Below are positions 18,314 to 28,868 of a stretch of DNA of 64,000 nt, in pieces. Every line of letters starts with the position of its first letter. Positions within the stretch are counted from its first letter, which is position 1. Where the stretch lies: positions 13,488 through 77,487 of the forward strand of contig JAIVFU010000027.1 in the NCBI GenBank assembly GCA_020829485.1. Direction: 5' to 3'. The position numbers and the translations under genes are program-made. The notes beneath the pieces were generated by a model that ran no database searches, was not told where the DNA came from, and saw nothing but the letters and a program-made list of their open reading frames with translations. The stretch comes from Nostoc sp. CHAB 5834. GTDB lineage: Bacteria; Cyanobacteriota; Cyanobacteriia; Cyanobacteriales; Nostocaceae.

Positions 18314-19168
18314 ATGGCTGGCATAATATCAGTTTCCCGCACAAATTTAGCGCAGCGTCGTAAGAAATTACGTCGGCAGAGGCAGATGAGAATTATTCAA
18401 GCTATTTGGCGAACTTTTGCCATTACAGGTTTGGCGGGTGGATTGCTTTGGTTGGCAGTCCAACCAGTGTGGGTGCTAAAAAGTCCCAAACAAGTAGTGA
18501 TCAAATTAGGCAATCAGTCCCTGTCGGATGAGACAACTCAATCACTGTTGGTGCTATCTTACCCCCAATCTTTGTGGCGGATTGAACCGGCAGCGATCGC
18601 TAACTCTTTGAAGAAACAACCAACTATTGCCGAAGCGATCGTTAGACGCCGCTTGTTTCCTCCTGGATTAAACATCGAAATCCAAGAACGAATCCCTGTA
18701 GCCGTTACTCAAACACCAAGTGTTCAAAATCAGGGCACTGGTAACAAAAAAGTCACAATCGGCTTACTAGATGCAAGCGGGGCCTGGATGCCTTTAGAAA
18801 AATACACATCACTCAATCCCACTAAAAAATTACCCAATCTTAGAGTAATTGGATTGCCTAAACAATACTGTCTCTACTGGACTCAACTTCATCAAGCTGT
18901 AAGCCAAAGTTCCGTAAAAGTGATAGAAATTGATTGCCAAAATCCAGCGAATTTAATTTTGAAAACAGAACTAGGAAATGTGCATCTCGGCGTTACAGGC
19001 CCCCAACTGTCTGAACAAATTAAAGTACTTGCCCAAATGCGTCATTTAGAAGCAAAACTCAATTCCGGCCAAATAGACTATATTGATCTGAAAAATCCCG
19101 AAATTCCATTAGTACAGATGAACCAAAAAGACCAAAAATTAACTCCCAAAATCCCTAAAAACATCTAG
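18314..19168 (+). CDS. ftsQ: Cell division protein FtsQ/DivIB
   Basis: 284 aa. A basic cytoplasmic N-terminus (RRKKLRRQRQMR) leads to one membrane helix (about 37-56). A POTRA domain follows (VVIKLGNQSLSDETTQSLL ... LWRIEPAAIANSLKKQPTIA) and an FtsQ beta domain with IEIQERIPVAVTQ. FtsQ links early and late divisome proteins in the periplasm. AAAGGGG lies 8 bases before the ATG. ftsZ lies 0.9 kb downstream on the same strand, the usual cyanobacterial order without ftsA. Confidence 0.9.
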   Translation: MAGIISVSRTNLAQRRKKLRRQRQMRIIQAIWRTFAITGLAGGLLWLAVQPVWVLKSPKQVVIKLGNQSLSDETTQSLLVLSYPQSLWRIEPAAIANSLKKQPTIAEAIVRRRLFPPGLNIEIQERIPVAVTQTPSVQNQGTGNKKVTIGLLDASGAWMPLEKYTSLNPTKKLPNLRVIGLPKQYCLYWTQLHQAVSQSSVKVIEIDCQNPANLILKTELGNVHLGVTGPQLSEQIKVLAQMRHLEAKLNSGQIDYIDLKNPEIPLVQMNQKDQKLTPKIPKNI

Positions 19169-20086
19169 CATGTTTAATGTATTGATAGCTCCTAGTAAAT
19201 TAAGAAGCTTTATGCTGATAAATATATTTATTATTTTCAGTTTTCGAGCAAACCGCACGAAAATCGGCATTAACTTCTAATTAAAATGAGAAGATAAATC
19301 CTCAAATCTCTATTACGAGTAAAAGACTTTCAATTATGACCCCTAACATTTAATAGTAGGGTGCAAGATGTCCGACAATCTAATGATGGGCTATGGCGTG
19401 CAAAACGCCTTCTATTCCAAAGACAGTTTACCTTTATTTTCAATCTGTAAAGGAAAATGCCGCCCAAAGTTGCGTAAGTATTGTTTCTGGGCAATCAGTT
19501 TAGACTATTCTGTGCCGTAATTCCTATTTGGTTACGAAACCTCTGGAAAAATCTTGATTTGTTGACCACAGTAGTGAGGGTTCTTGTAAGATAGACTATT
19601 GCTCAAGCAAAGTGTCCATTAAGACCCCCCAAACAACAAATTAATCAGGTATAGTCTGACAAAGTAAATTATTGCTTACTTCAACCTTATGGATAAGTAA
19701 GTATAAGGTAAATTTTGTGTCTAAAGTTGCAGCTATCTCCAATGGTGAAATCTATTAACAATATTATTGAGGTAGATAAGATGCGCTGTAGTGTGTCTTT
19801 ACAAGTTCTGCCCTCTGTTGAGAATAATGAAGCGATTAATGTCTCTTTGAAGTTATACAGATCACTTTTAGGTAAATGTAGGTATACTTCTCTAGAATTA
19901 GCTGTGCGATCGGCTGCCCTGAAAGCTTATCCCATAGCAAATTTTCGCACTGCCAATTCTGTTAGGCTTGGCAGTAGTGAAAACAATAAAGAACAGTGCC
20001 CTAGTATTGTGGCACTGTCAAACTAAAGTTGACTCTTAGGTGCATAACACCTGAAAAAGTCGTTTATCTACCCTTTGACAAATCCA
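19169..20086. other. ftsQ-ftsZ intergenic region
   Basis: A gap of about 920 bases, long for two division genes in the same direction, so ftsZ probably has its own promoters here. It includes an ATGGCGTGCAAAACGCCTTC hairpin near 19395. The open stretch 19715-20026 (103 codons) has weak protein character and I do not count it as a gene. Confidence 0.5.
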
Positions 20087-21397
20087 ATGACACTTGATAA
20101 TAACCAAGGACTTAACTATAAAAATTCCCAATCTACGGGACAGCCGGGGTTCTCTCTGGCAGTTAACTCGACCAATCCCTTTAATAACTCTGGGTTGAAC
20201 TTCGGACAAAATCACGATAACAAGAAGATTTCTGCGGAAAATAGCCGAATTGGCGAGATTGTTCCTGGCCGGGTTGCCAACATCAAAGTGATTGGTGTAG
20301 GTGGTGGCGGTGGCAATGCCGTTAACCGCATGATCGAATCTGATGTCTCTGGGGTAGAGTTTTGGTCAATTAACACTGATGCCCAAGCTCTTACCTTAGC
20401 TGGCGCTCCCAGTAGATTGCAAATTGGACAGAAGCTAACGCGGGGTTTAGGAGCAGGTGGTAATCCTGCGATCGGTCAAAAGGCAGCTGAGGAATCACGA
20501 GACGAAATTGCTACAGCTTTGGAGGGTGCAGACCTAGTATTTATCACTGCTGGGATGGGGGGTGGTACTGGGACAGGTGCAGCGCCGATTGTGGCAGAAG
20601 TAGCAAAGGAAATGGGCGCTCTGACTGTTGGTGTAGTCACACGTCCATTTGTCTTTGAGGGCCGCCGCCGTACCAGCCAAGCGGAAGAAGGTATTCAAGG
20701 ACTAAAAAGTAGAGTAGATACACTGATCATTATCCCCAACAACAAACTGCTGGAAGTGATCCCCGAACAAACACCTGTGCAAGAAGCTTTTCGTTATGCA
20801 GATGATGTACTGCGTCAAGGGGTACAAGGTATTTCTGATATCATCACGATCCCCGGATTGGTAAACGTTGACTTTGCTGATGTTCGAGCGGTGATGGCAG
20901 ATGCGGGATCGGCATTGATGGGAATTGGCGTTAGCTCTGGAAAATCTAGAGCCAGAGAAGCTGCGATCGCAGCTATTTCTTCACCACTACTAGAATGTTC
21001 TATTGAGGGCGCTAGAGGGGTTGTCTTTAATATTACAGGTGGTACTGACCTGACTTTGCATGAAGTAAATGCAGCCGCAGAAGCAATCTATGAGGTAGTT
21101 GATCCCAATGCCAATATTATTTTTGGGGCTGTAATTGATGACAGACTCCAAGGTGAGGTAAGAATTACTGTAATTGCCACCGGATTTACAGGTGAAATAC
21201 AAGCTGTGCAACAACAAAGCGTGGCTAACGTTCGAGTAGCACCTAATACCTCTAAACGACCAACAACACAGCAACCCGCAGTTAATCCTCCAACCTCAAC
21301 TCCAACTCCAACTCCAACTCCAATTCCAGAACCAAAAGAAAAACCTGGATTGGATATACCTGATTTCTTAAGAAACCGACGTACACCACGGAATTAA
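20087..21397 (+). CDS. ftsZ: Cell division GTPase FtsZ
   Basis: 436 aa from the ATG; the frame also allows TTG 4 codons earlier, but MTLDNNQ is the expected cyanobacterial start. Residues 1-60 are an N-terminal extension typical of Anabaena/Nostoc FtsZ. The tubulin-like GTPase follows, with [15 protein letters not shown], the [10 protein letters not shown] phosphate loop and [11 protein letters not shown] (T7 synergy loop). A Thr-Pro linker ([11 protein letters not shown], encoded by a CCAACT hexamer repeat) precedes the conserved tail [11 protein letters not shown], which binds division partners. It forms the Z-ring at mid-cell. Confidence 0.97.
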   Translation: MTLDNNQGLNYKNSQSTGQPGFSLAVNSTNPFNNSGLNFGQNHDNKKISAENSRIGEIVPGRVANIKVIGVGGGGGNAVNRMIESDVSGVEFWSINTDAQALTLAGAPSRLQIGQKLTRGLGAGGNPAIGQKAAEESRDEIATALEGADLVFITAGMGGGTGTGAAPIVAEVAKEMGALTVGVVTRPFVFEGRRRTSQAEEGIQGLKSRVDTLIIIPNNKLLEVIPEQTPVQEAFRYADDVLRQGVQGISDIITIPGLVNVDFADVRAVMADAGSALMGIGVSSGKSRAREAAIAAISSPLLECSIEGARGVVFNITGGTDLTLHEVNAAAEAIYEVVDPNANIIFGAVIDDRLQGEVRITVIATGFTGEIQAVQQQSVANVRVAPNTSKRPTTQQPAVNPPTSTPTPTPTPIPEPKEKPGLDIPDFLRNRRTPRN

Positions 21398-21714
21398 AAG
21401 ATTTTGGAGTTGAGATTTTAGATTAAATTAGCAGTCTCAGGTTAGGCTGAGGTTTCAGGGTTTTACTAAGGGCAGGGGTAAGCAATCTGTTGCCATCCCC
21501 AATCTTGCTAATGGGTAAAAAACTCGTTAACGCTACTTTATACAAATAGAATGAACTTGGGCAGGAGTCTGCTGGCTCACATGTCCAGCTATGCTTTTGA
21601 AAATAAATGTATAGCAACAGACAGGGAGCTTAGGACAGCAATAAAATTACAAAGTACGCTGTTGAAGGCGTGTTTCCCGCGAACTGTCCTAACGGCTTTG
21701 GCGACTGCTATAAA

Positions 21715-22689
21715 TTATTTTTTGCTTTTTATTGTCTGTTCAATCCATTGAATAACCTGATGACCAAGGTGAGTCCCATCTAGGCGATCAATCTCACGAA
21801 TTCCAGTAGGACTAGTGACGTTAACTTCAGTTAAGTAGCCACCAATAACATCAATACCCACAAAAATTAAGCCGTCTTGGCGTAACTGTTCGGCTACTTG
21901 GGTACAAATTTCATCCTCTCTTGGGGTAATTTCGGTTTGAGCGACTGTACCACCAGTTGCCATATTATTGCGAAAATCAGTTCCACTAGAGAGGCGATTG
22001 AGCGCACCAATTGGTTCGCCATTGAGTAGGATAATTCGCTTATCTCCTGCTTTTGCCTCCGGTAAATAGGTTTGCACCATTACAGGCACTCGACCTTGGA
22101 AGGTACTGAGTTCGACAATAGAGTTAAAATTGCGATCGCTTGATTGCAAAAACAAAATACCTTCCCCAGCTTTGTTACCCAGTGGTTTGAGAACCGTAGC
22201 TCCCTTTGCTTCGACAAATTGCCGGATAAACTGCTTATCAGCACTGACAATCGTTTCTGGAATCGCTTTGGTAAACTGGAGGGCGTACATTTTTTCATTT
22301 GCCCCTCGGATGCCGCTAGGACTATTAATTACCAGGGTTTTATTTTGGTCAATGTAATCCAGAATATAGGTGGCATAGAGGTAGGAATCATTGACAGGTG
22401 GATCTGTCCGCATAAATACAGCGTCCATTGTCTCTAAAGAAGTTAAGCAAGAATCGCTCAACTTATACCAAGGATTCGCCGCTAGCCAGCGTCCATCCAC
22501 CAACTGCACTGGTACAAGTTCGACTCGCTGTAGGACAGCCCAAGCTTTGCTCTCCACCACACTCAGCAGATTTGCCTGAGTTACCCAAACTTCGTGTCCC
22601 AGGATTTGCGCTGCTTCAATTAGGGCAACACTGGTATCATGACACGGGTCAAGCAGATAGATGGGATCAATGATAAAAGCCAGTTTCAC
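21715..22689 (-). CDS. gshB: Glutathione synthetase
   Basis: 324 aa, ATP-grasp ligase that joins gamma-glutamylcysteine to glycine. Landmarks: MKLAFIIDPI start, FMRTDPPVNDSYLYATYILD, INSPSGIRGANEKMYAL, the LKPLGNKAGEGILFL ATP loop, KRIILLNGEPIGALNRL, and FVGIDVIGGYLTEVNVTSPT at the active site. The start codon is GTG with AAAGG just before it. grxC lies 230 bases upstream in the same direction, the usual cyanobacterial pairing, so glutathione synthesis and glutathione-dependent reduction are probably co-expressed. Confidence 0.95.
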   Translation of the reverse strand: MKLAFIIDPIYLLDPCHDTSVALIEAAQILGHEVWVTQANLLSVVESKAWAVLQRVELVPVQLVDGRWLAANPWYKLSDSCLTSLETMDAVFMRTDPPVNDSYLYATYILDYIDQNKTLVINSPSGIRGANEKMYALQFTKAIPETIVSADKQFIRQFVEAKGATVLKPLGNKAGEGILFLQSSDRNFNSIVELSTFQGRVPVMVQTYLPEAKAGDKRIILLNGEPIGALNRLSSGTDFRNNMATGGTVAQTEITPREDEICTQVAEQLRQDGLIFVGIDVIGGYLTEVNVTSPTGIREIDRLDGTHLGHQVIQWIEQTIKSKK

Positions 22690-22920
22690 CCTTTACACCT
22701 CAATCACCAAGAAATTAAATGGTTATTCAATTATTATCTCTTGATGCTCTCACCAATTGACGTATATATGTACTGCTGAGTGGAACCTGGCGGTAAACTC
22801 TTGTGGACAGATATGGCTTTTGTGAGAAAAAAGTCTGTAAATAAGGCAGCGCGTAGCTCGAAGAGAGTTGTAGCGACTGCCGTGTGTAGCGGCTTGTCGC
22901 TAGCACAATACCTTCTGAAA

Positions 22921-23190
22921 CTACACGTTGCTAGAAGTTAGTAGCTCATCTAGCTTGCCTTGACTGTCTAAAGCGTGGATATCATCACAACCACCTATAT
23001 GATCATCATTGATGAAAATTTGCGGTAAGGAGCGCCGTCCATTTGCTCTTTGAGCCATTTTATTTCTGGCTGCCTCATCTCCATCAATGCTGTATTCTAT
23101 AAATTCAACCCCTTTGTTCTTCAGCAAACTTTTGGCACGAATGCAAAAGGGGCAAGTTCTCCAAGTGTAAATTTCTACTTTGGCAGCCAT
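22921..23190 (-). CDS. grxC: Glutaredoxin 3
   Basis: 89 aa, a single thioredoxin-fold domain. The redox motif CPFC (TWRTCPFCIRAKSLL) is at about residues 13-16, with SLPQIFINDDHIGGCDDI providing the cis-Pro and glutathione-binding GG-D segment. It is a dithiol glutaredoxin reducing disulfides with glutathione. It is the upstream member of the pair with gshB; the 230-base gap contains hairpins but no gene. Confidence 0.95.
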   Translation of the reverse strand: MAAKVEIYTWRTCPFCIRAKSLLKNKGVEFIEYSIDGDEAARNKMAQRANGRRSLPQIFINDDHIGGCDDIHALDSQGKLDELLTSSNV

Positions 23191-23523
23191 ACAGTTTTTA
23201 ATTTAGTTTAATACCTATAATTCTAAAACTTTACTTTTGAAATTTATTAAAAAAGGCGGCTGACTCATCCTAATAAAGAAGGAATCTACACCGCCCTTGA
23301 ATGAACTATTGTCTGATAACTATCAATCATCTATGAAAATTCTTGTTTAGCCCTCTTCTGCCACTCTGATAAAAAAGAATTTAATCCACACTTTGGAACT
23401 TTTATTTAACCAAGCTTTGAGGCTTTGTTTTGTAACATGAATTAAGATTTTTAGCCAAATAGGGAAAAACCAAACCCCGAAAGCCTTTGAGAGATCGGGT
23501 TCTCCCACTCTGACAACACATGG
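23191..23523. other. Intergenic region, no gene seen
   Basis: About 330 bases between two minus-strand genes, with only weak inverted repeats (for example AACCCCGAAAGC... against GAGATCGGGTT near 23475-23505) and no coding frame. Confidence 0.35.
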
Positions 23524-24285
23524 TTAAGCTGGCAACAGATGCTTTTTATTTTTAACCACCAATGCACTCACAGCAAATAGAGCGATAGCAACTGCTGTCG
23601 TTGGCTCAGATACTTTTTTTGGTGGCGGTGGTGGGGCAACATAGAATCCTTCACCTGTTCCGCTAGTACCCAGATTTGTGCCTGTAATACTTTGGTAGCG
23701 CACACCCAAGTTGCTCAGGGTAAAGCTGGTGACATTGCCTGTGAAAGCAAGGATAGGAGAGAAAGTAGCAGCCAGACTACCAGTACTAACACCGCCACTC
23801 TGACCTCCCTGGCAGGTGTTTCCCTTAGTGAAGCACACATCAACGTTGCCAAATTGATTAGGAAATGCACCTTCTCTGTCATTACTAAAAAGCCCAGAAA
23901 CTCTTGTGTTTCCAGAACCATCGGTGCTTCCAACTCCAAGTAGCGTCTTGTCGACATCAAAACCTAAGGCAGATGTTCTAGAAGTGATACCATTGCTGGA
24001 TGTATTGGATAAGCTAATCTCAAATTTTGCCTCAATATTATTACTGACTTTAGTAAAACCTAGAAATGTAAAGATAGCTTTAGATGAGAGTCCTCCAACA
24101 TCTTTTGTGTCAACGTTCCCATCAAAGTTAATTTCAAAAGACTTATTGATGTCGGTAGTAGTAACTGTAACACTGTCGCTGTTTGGGGAAAAGCTAAAAG
24201 CTGAAGCGGAAGGAACCACAGCCATAAAACAAGCCCCAAATGCGTAGAAGCCTGATAGCTTAAAAATGATGTTTTTCACAGACAT
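23524..24285 (-). CDS. PEP-CTERM sorting-domain exported protein
   Basis: 253 aa. Signal peptide at residues 1-29 (cleavage near ASAFS); a beta-rich Ser/Thr/Gly-rich body (about 30-215) with one Cys pair (CFTKGNTC); then a C-terminal sorting module: SEPTT, a hydrophobic helix AVAIALFAVSALVV and the basic end KNKKHLLPA. In this family the tail is recognised by exosortase for transfer to the envelope or extracellular matrix. The body resembles cyanobacterial 'cistern/choice-of-anchor' PEP-CTERM proteins; its ligand is unknown. Monocistronic. Confidence 0.85.
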   Translation of the reverse strand: MSVKNIIFKLSGFYAFGACFMAVVPSASAFSFSPNSDSVTVTTTDINKSFEINFDGNVDTKDVGGLSSKAIFTFLGFTKVSNNIEAKFEISLSNTSSNGITSRTSALGFDVDKTLLGVGSTDGSGNTRVSGLFSNDREGAFPNQFGNVDVCFTKGNTCQGGQSGGVSTGSLAATFSPILAFTGNVTSFTLSNLGVRYQSITGTNLGTSGTGEGFYVAPPPPPKKVSEPTTAVAIALFAVSALVVKNKKHLLPA

Positions 24286-24803
24286 TCACAAACTTGTAAT
24301 ATTGTAATGAAGTACACCAACAATAATTGAATATAAAAGAGATTGTCTAGGCTATTAACCATATATTCATTACATCTTTAATTAAGACTTTGATTTTATA
24401 ACCTTTCAATATTAATACTGAAATTATAGGTTCATGTAAAGATAATCGTAGATTAGGTTGAACATAGACACCCGAAGGTTAGTAAAATCCAACAAACCGC
24501 GAAAAACATTTAGTTACCGTTCTCCTATCGGAGACACTAGACATAGCTTGCTTACCCGCAGGGGTACAGGAAGCTACGTTCCTCAAACGCCACGGGACAC
24601 CAAGGGCGAACAAGTAGAGAAATCCACCTAACACAATAGCTCCCCAACCTACACTGGTTAAGGTTTTTGGCTCTAAATGGGCTATCTTAAATACTGAGCT
24701 TAATCATATTTTTTATTAATGAATGATAGATATTTACAGTAAATGCCGTAGTTAACATAACCACGGCATTCTTAACTATATTTCCAAGATTTATTGTCAA
24801 TCT
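24286..24803. other. Intergenic region with palindromes and the hflX terminator
   Basis: About 520 bases. AATGCCGT (24742-24749) and ACGGCATT (24763-24770) form an 8-bp stem downstream of hflX, probably its terminator although the following T-tract is weak. Around 24520-24660 are short palindromic remnants (TCTCCTATCGGAGA and others) common between Nostocales genes. Confidence 0.5.
24742..24770 (-). terminator. Probable hflX terminator hairpin
   Basis: Perfect 8-bp stem AATGCCGT/ACGGCATT with a 13-nt loop, 34 bases past the hflX stop on the minus strand. Confidence 0.5.
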
Positions 24804-26420
24804 TTACCCACAGTCAACGGCATATTCTATCAACTGGGCAAGACGCTGACGTAAGGTTTCTAATCCCAAGCGCTGACTCGCAGAAATAAACACCGCTAGG
24901 GGGAATTCTTCTCTAGCTAGAGCTAGTGTCTCACTATTGGCTTGATCAATCTTGTTAAAAATAACCAGCGCGGGGCCAGGAGTTATTGGCATTTGCGCTA
25001 AGATTTCTCTAACTGAGCGAATATGACGCAACCAAGCGGGGTGAGACAAATCCACCAAATGTAGTAGGGCATCGGCTTCTGTGACTTCCTCTAAGGTGGC
25101 GCGAAAGGCATCCATTAACGATGCAGGCAGTTCGTGTATGAACCCTACTGTATCTGTAATCAGAATTTCTTGAGGTTTATCAGCTTCGCCATGAGGAATT
25201 ACCAGACGGCGGGTGGTGGGATCGAGAGTGGCAAATAGCTGGTCGGCTGTATAAACTTCTGCATTCGTGAGAGCATTCAGCAAAGTGGACTTGCCAGCGT
25301 TAGTATATCCAACCAAAGCCACCGAGGGAACTTCTTCATGCTGTCGTCGCTGTCGTAACCGTGAACGATGCGCTTGCAATTGGTCTACTTCTTTTTGCAG
25401 TCGAGAAATACGCTGCCCAATGGCACGGCGTTCAGTTTCCAGTTTGGTTTCACCAGGGCCACGAGTCCCAATACCACCACCCAATCGGGACATGGTGCGA
25501 CCTCTACCAGCCAGTCGCGGCTGCATGTATTCTAGCTGTGCTAATTCTACTTGCAACTTACCGGCACGAGACTGAGCGCGTTGAGCAAAGATATCCAAAA
25601 TTACTTCGGTGCGGTCAACTACCCGAATACCAATTTGCATTTCTAAGTTGCGGACTTGGGAGGGTGAGAGGTCACGGTCGAAGACAACAAGGTTGACTCC
25701 TAGTGTTTGGGCAGTTAGGGCAATTTCTTGCACCTTACCTTCGCCAACTACTGTCTGGGGATGAACGCGCGATCGCTTTTGTTGTATTGTCTGTAATACA
25801 TCTCCCCCAGCAGTATCAACTAACCGTGCCAATTCTACTAGGGTGTCTTGGAATTGTAAGGGAGTTATTTCACTGGTCATCAGCCCCACAATTAGGACGC
25901 GATCGTGGTCAGAATCTACTTCCTGGGCGATAAATTCGCGCTGGAATTCCGCTTCCAGATTTTCTACCAAGTCTACTAAATCCTGGTCTGCCAGATCATC
26001 CAAGCCCAGAGGTGGCGATATATTCCAACTTGGGGATTGGATTTGTTTATTGTGAGCAAAGCCGAATTGGCTTTCCTCTACTTTGACAGCAGCAGGACTA
26101 GGAATCAGGGTGCGAGAGTCTTGGGGTGTCAGATGAGCTAGATAAGCTTCTTTCACATACCCAGTCGCGCCGCCTCCTCGCCGTGTGAATCCCGTTCCGG
26201 TAATGTTTAGGACTACTAGGGCATCTAAACGTTGCAGTGCCATCGCTGTGAGTGCCGCTTCATTGGGCGGTTCTGGCTTTAAATGGGTGGCGATGCAACG
26301 AATACCACTGAGTCGTTCTGCACCGTAACGGGGCAATTCTAGGGGTGGTATTTGTGTTTGACGCGGTGTGCCTACCCCGACGCGAATCACTTGTCCGCGA
26401 CGGTTGACGTAGGCGCACAC
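24804..26420 (-). CDS. hflX: Ribosome-associated GTPase HflX
   Basis: 538 aa from GTG at 26420. After a cyanobacterial N-terminal region come the HflX glycine-rich segment (GRGRTMSRLGGGIGTRGPGE), the long coiled coil, and a TrmE-Era-type G domain: G1 GYTNAGKST, G3 DTVGFIHELP, G4 NKID. HflX splits stalled or heat-stressed ribosomes. The coding character does not stop at the GTG: the frame stays open 51 more codons (IETIFGNLQGLKSSQLKQ ...) up to 26573, with TAA at 26577-26579. That stretch looks like the normal N-terminus, but where relatives have ATG this one has ATA. The true start is therefore uncertain (ATA 26573, or GTG 26420). Confidence 0.92.
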   Translation of the reverse strand: MCAYVNRRGQVIRVGVGTPRQTQIPPLELPRYGAERLSGIRCIATHLKPEPPNEAALTAMALQRLDALVVLNITGTGFTRRGGGATGYVKEAYLAHLTPQDSRTLIPSPAAVKVEESQFGFAHNKQIQSPSWNISPPLGLDDLADQDLVDLVENLEAEFQREFIAQEVDSDHDRVLIVGLMTSEITPLQFQDTLVELARLVDTAGGDVLQTIQQKRSRVHPQTVVGEGKVQEIALTAQTLGVNLVVFDRDLSPSQVRNLEMQIGIRVVDRTEVILDIFAQRAQSRAGKLQVELAQLEYMQPRLAGRGRTMSRLGGGIGTRGPGETKLETERRAIGQRISRLQKEVDQLQAHRSRLRQRRQHEEVPSVALVGYTNAGKSTLLNALTNAEVYTADQLFATLDPTTRRLVIPHGEADKPQEILITDTVGFIHELPASLMDAFRATLEEVTEADALLHLVDLSHPAWLRHIRSVREILAQMPITPGPALVIFNKIDQANSETLALAREEFPLAVFISASQRLGLETLRQRLAQLIEYAVDCG

Positions 26421-26803
26421 AGGCTGATTTACTTCTGTGCTAATTGCTGCCAGACGCTGGGAAAACTCGGACGTGGTGATGCGATCGCCCGGTATACGCT
26501 GGTGATACAGCCGCTGTAGTTGCTTCAGCTGGCTGGACTTCAGACCTTGGAGATTTCCAAAAATAGTTTCTATAGGCGTTTATGACCAGTAAAATGGCCC
26601 CCCGAATCCTTATATGTCTATTTTACAACAGGGTTTAGGCTCCTATCTCTCTCCTTTGAGGGATGCATTGTGAATTTGTTCACAGAGGTATTGATTCGGC
26701 GCTATTTTGGTGGTGCTGGCTTAAGTTGCTATTACAAGTGAGATTGTGAAAGCGATCGCTTAGAAGAAAATTAGATTAATTGTGCGATCGCTACATCACG
26801 CAC

Positions 26804-28858
26804 TTATTTTTTAATTCGAACATTTGGGTACTCAGTTTTAGGTTTATTCAACACCCTAGCATTGATAAAACCAAAGCCTCCCCATCCAGATGGTTCTTGT
26901 CGTGTCAATTCTAGTCCCTTACCCGTTTTTCCTCGAACAACATTGAGCCGTCCTGTTGAGATATCTTGTGTCTTCATTTGAATAAGCAAGTCTTTAACTC
27001 TGTCATCTTGCCAGGGATATCCTAGCCAGTAGTGGCTTTTTATACAAGAAAGAATTTTGATGAGAAAGTCAATTTCTACTTCGTGATACTCGCCTTTCTC
27101 ACCTATACTGTCGTAACTAGCTAGTAGCTTATCTAACTCTTCTACATCTTTTCTAATTTCCGAGGCTTTCCACAAAGGATCGCGAGGAAAAATATGTGAG
27201 CCTGGTATAAAAGCATTGATTGCTGCTAGATTCAAGACATTAGAACGAGTTGCCTTGAGTGTGGGCCCTACCCAAACTGGCGTAATCTGAATATTATTAG
27301 GATCGTCTCCAATCACCTGACGCATTCCCTCGTCAGCTTCATGAATTGCTCGGAAATCTTCTAAAATATGCTGAGGCAAAAAAAGGCGAGTTACATCAAG
27401 TAGTTCCTGACGATAACCAAACATCCGTGCGTGCTGATGAACTGTATCCATCGTCTTTTGCTTGGCATCACGAAGGTAGTAAGTTACCATTAATCCGTCA
27501 ATAGTTACACCACGTCCAAGTCTATTACCCCCTACAAGAATATTCATTCCTGGACTATACTTTAGTTCTTTATCTGGGTTATTAGCATTAATAACTTTTG
27601 GTCTGACACTTTGTAATTCAGGTTTTAATTCTTCAATAAGTTGATTAAAAGATGGTAAATTTAGTGCTGTTTTGCTTAATTCTTGATAAGCTTCACTAAG
27701 ATACTTTAATGCCTCTTTTTGTTTCGTAACTGAGGATTCTCCACAAATAGCCTGATCAATGTCTAAAACAAAGGAACTGATAATTTCTTCTAAATTTTTG
27801 TGATTGTCTTTTTTGTAACATATATGAGCTAAAAAAGAATATTTAGCATCTTCACTCCCTGATTGCATCTTGTAAATCGACCCAAGGAAGAAGCAGCACA
27901 GAGCCAGTTTAAGACCACTAGGAATATCCCAGTTATTGCTAGGGTTTTCTCCTTCCTGTTTTTTTAAGCGATCTAATTCTTCGGCTTGAACTGTGCAGGA
28001 ATATAAACTATTTTCTTCAAAAAATAAGTCACCTCCCATATAACTATTACCTGGTTGAGGGAGAGCAGCACAGAAAACTGGTTTGCAGCGATGCTCAAGA
28101 TTTTGCAGCAAAAGGCTTTGAGGGGTTGCAGTAATTTGTATATATATATGATTAGCTACCTCTTTCCTAATGTCGCCAATTTTGACAAAAATTGAGCTAT
28201 CTGGAACTGTAGCTTTACCTTTTTTACTCTGTTTTGCTTCGTTTGTATTCAAACTAGCATTATCAGCTTCATCATCAAATATTAGAGTGGGTACACTACT
28301 AGCTTTAGCAAACTTGAGAACCTGAAGAAGGTTATCTAAGTGGCGCACATTCTTTGTAGATACTAGAACAATTCCTCTTTTTTTGATATAGGGAAGCAAT
28401 TTGCTTTCAGCAAAGTCTTTTGGTCGATCATTTCTCCATTCTTCCCAATTAAAGACAACAGGCCCACCTTTCAGTTGATTGACAAAACGATCAGCAGTTT
28501 GTTTACCTAGCCATGTGTTATCAGAAGTTAACACAATGAAGCAACGGAAATGGTTAGCCTGAGCAAGTGCCAGTGTAGCAATGGTAGTATTGGTTTTACC
28601 ACTTTGGACTTTGCCATAGATTAGTCCGGTAGTACCATCAGCTATTTTTCCTTTGTGAGGCTGACTAACAATACCTGTACCTGTAGCACCAACATCACCA
28701 GAACCAAAAGTTGTGGAGTAAAAATGAACGCAATTCTGGACTACCTCAACAGCAGTTTGTTTTAATTGCTCTGCTGCTTTATCCCCAATTTTGCTTTTAA
28801 CTTTGTCAATAACTTTATTAATACAATATCCATCCGTTGCAATATCTATCTTAGTCAT
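26804..28858 (-). CDS. Z1-domain helicase-like ATPase
   Basis: 684 aa from the ATG at 28858 (GGG ribosome site about 10 bases upstream); the frame continues 28 codons further but then overlaps the preceding gene. It has Walker A GLIYGKVQSGKT at about residue 85, an LIFDDEADNAS Walker B (DEAD-like) at about 192, an ITATPQSLL motif III-like segment, and late helicase-like motifs NILVGGNRLGRGVTIDGL and DTVHQHARMFGYR. This is the layout of Z1 domain proteins, a superfamily II-related ATPase described in restriction-like and MORC-linked gene clusters. The gene pair with the 155-aa protein upstream suggests a defence cassette. Substrate unproven. Confidence 0.85.
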   Translation of the reverse strand: MTKIDIATDGYCINKVIDKVKSKIGDKAAEQLKQTAVEVVQNCVHFYSTTFGSGDVGATGTGIVSQPHKGKIADGTTGLIYGKVQSGKTNTTIATLALAQANHFRCFIVLTSDNTWLGKQTADRFVNQLKGGPVVFNWEEWRNDRPKDFAESKLLPYIKKRGIVLVSTKNVRHLDNLLQVLKFAKASSVPTLIFDDEADNASLNTNEAKQSKKGKATVPDSSIFVKIGDIRKEVANHIYIQITATPQSLLLQNLEHRCKPVFCAALPQPGNSYMGGDLFFEENSLYSCTVQAEELDRLKKQEGENPSNNWDIPSGLKLALCCFFLGSIYKMQSGSEDAKYSFLAHICYKKDNHKNLEEIISSFVLDIDQAICGESSVTKQKEALKYLSEAYQELSKTALNLPSFNQLIEELKPELQSVRPKVINANNPDKELKYSPGMNILVGGNRLGRGVTIDGLMVTYYLRDAKQKTMDTVHQHARMFGYRQELLDVTRLFLPQHILEDFRAIHEADEGMRQVIGDDPNNIQITPVWVGPTLKATRSNVLNLAAINAFIPGSHIFPRDPLWKASEIRKDVEELDKLLASYDSIGEKGEYHEVEIDFLIKILSCIKSHYWLGYPWQDDRVKDLLIQMKTQDISTGRLNVVRGKTGKGLELTRQEPSGWGGFGFINARVLNKPKTEYPNVRIKK

Positions 28859-28868
28859 CGGTGTTGCC

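Noticed and set aside
19715..20026. 103-codon open frame between ftsQ and ftsZ
   Set aside because: No ribosome site, uneven composition, and the frame lies where ftsZ promoters are expected. I could not relate it to a protein family.
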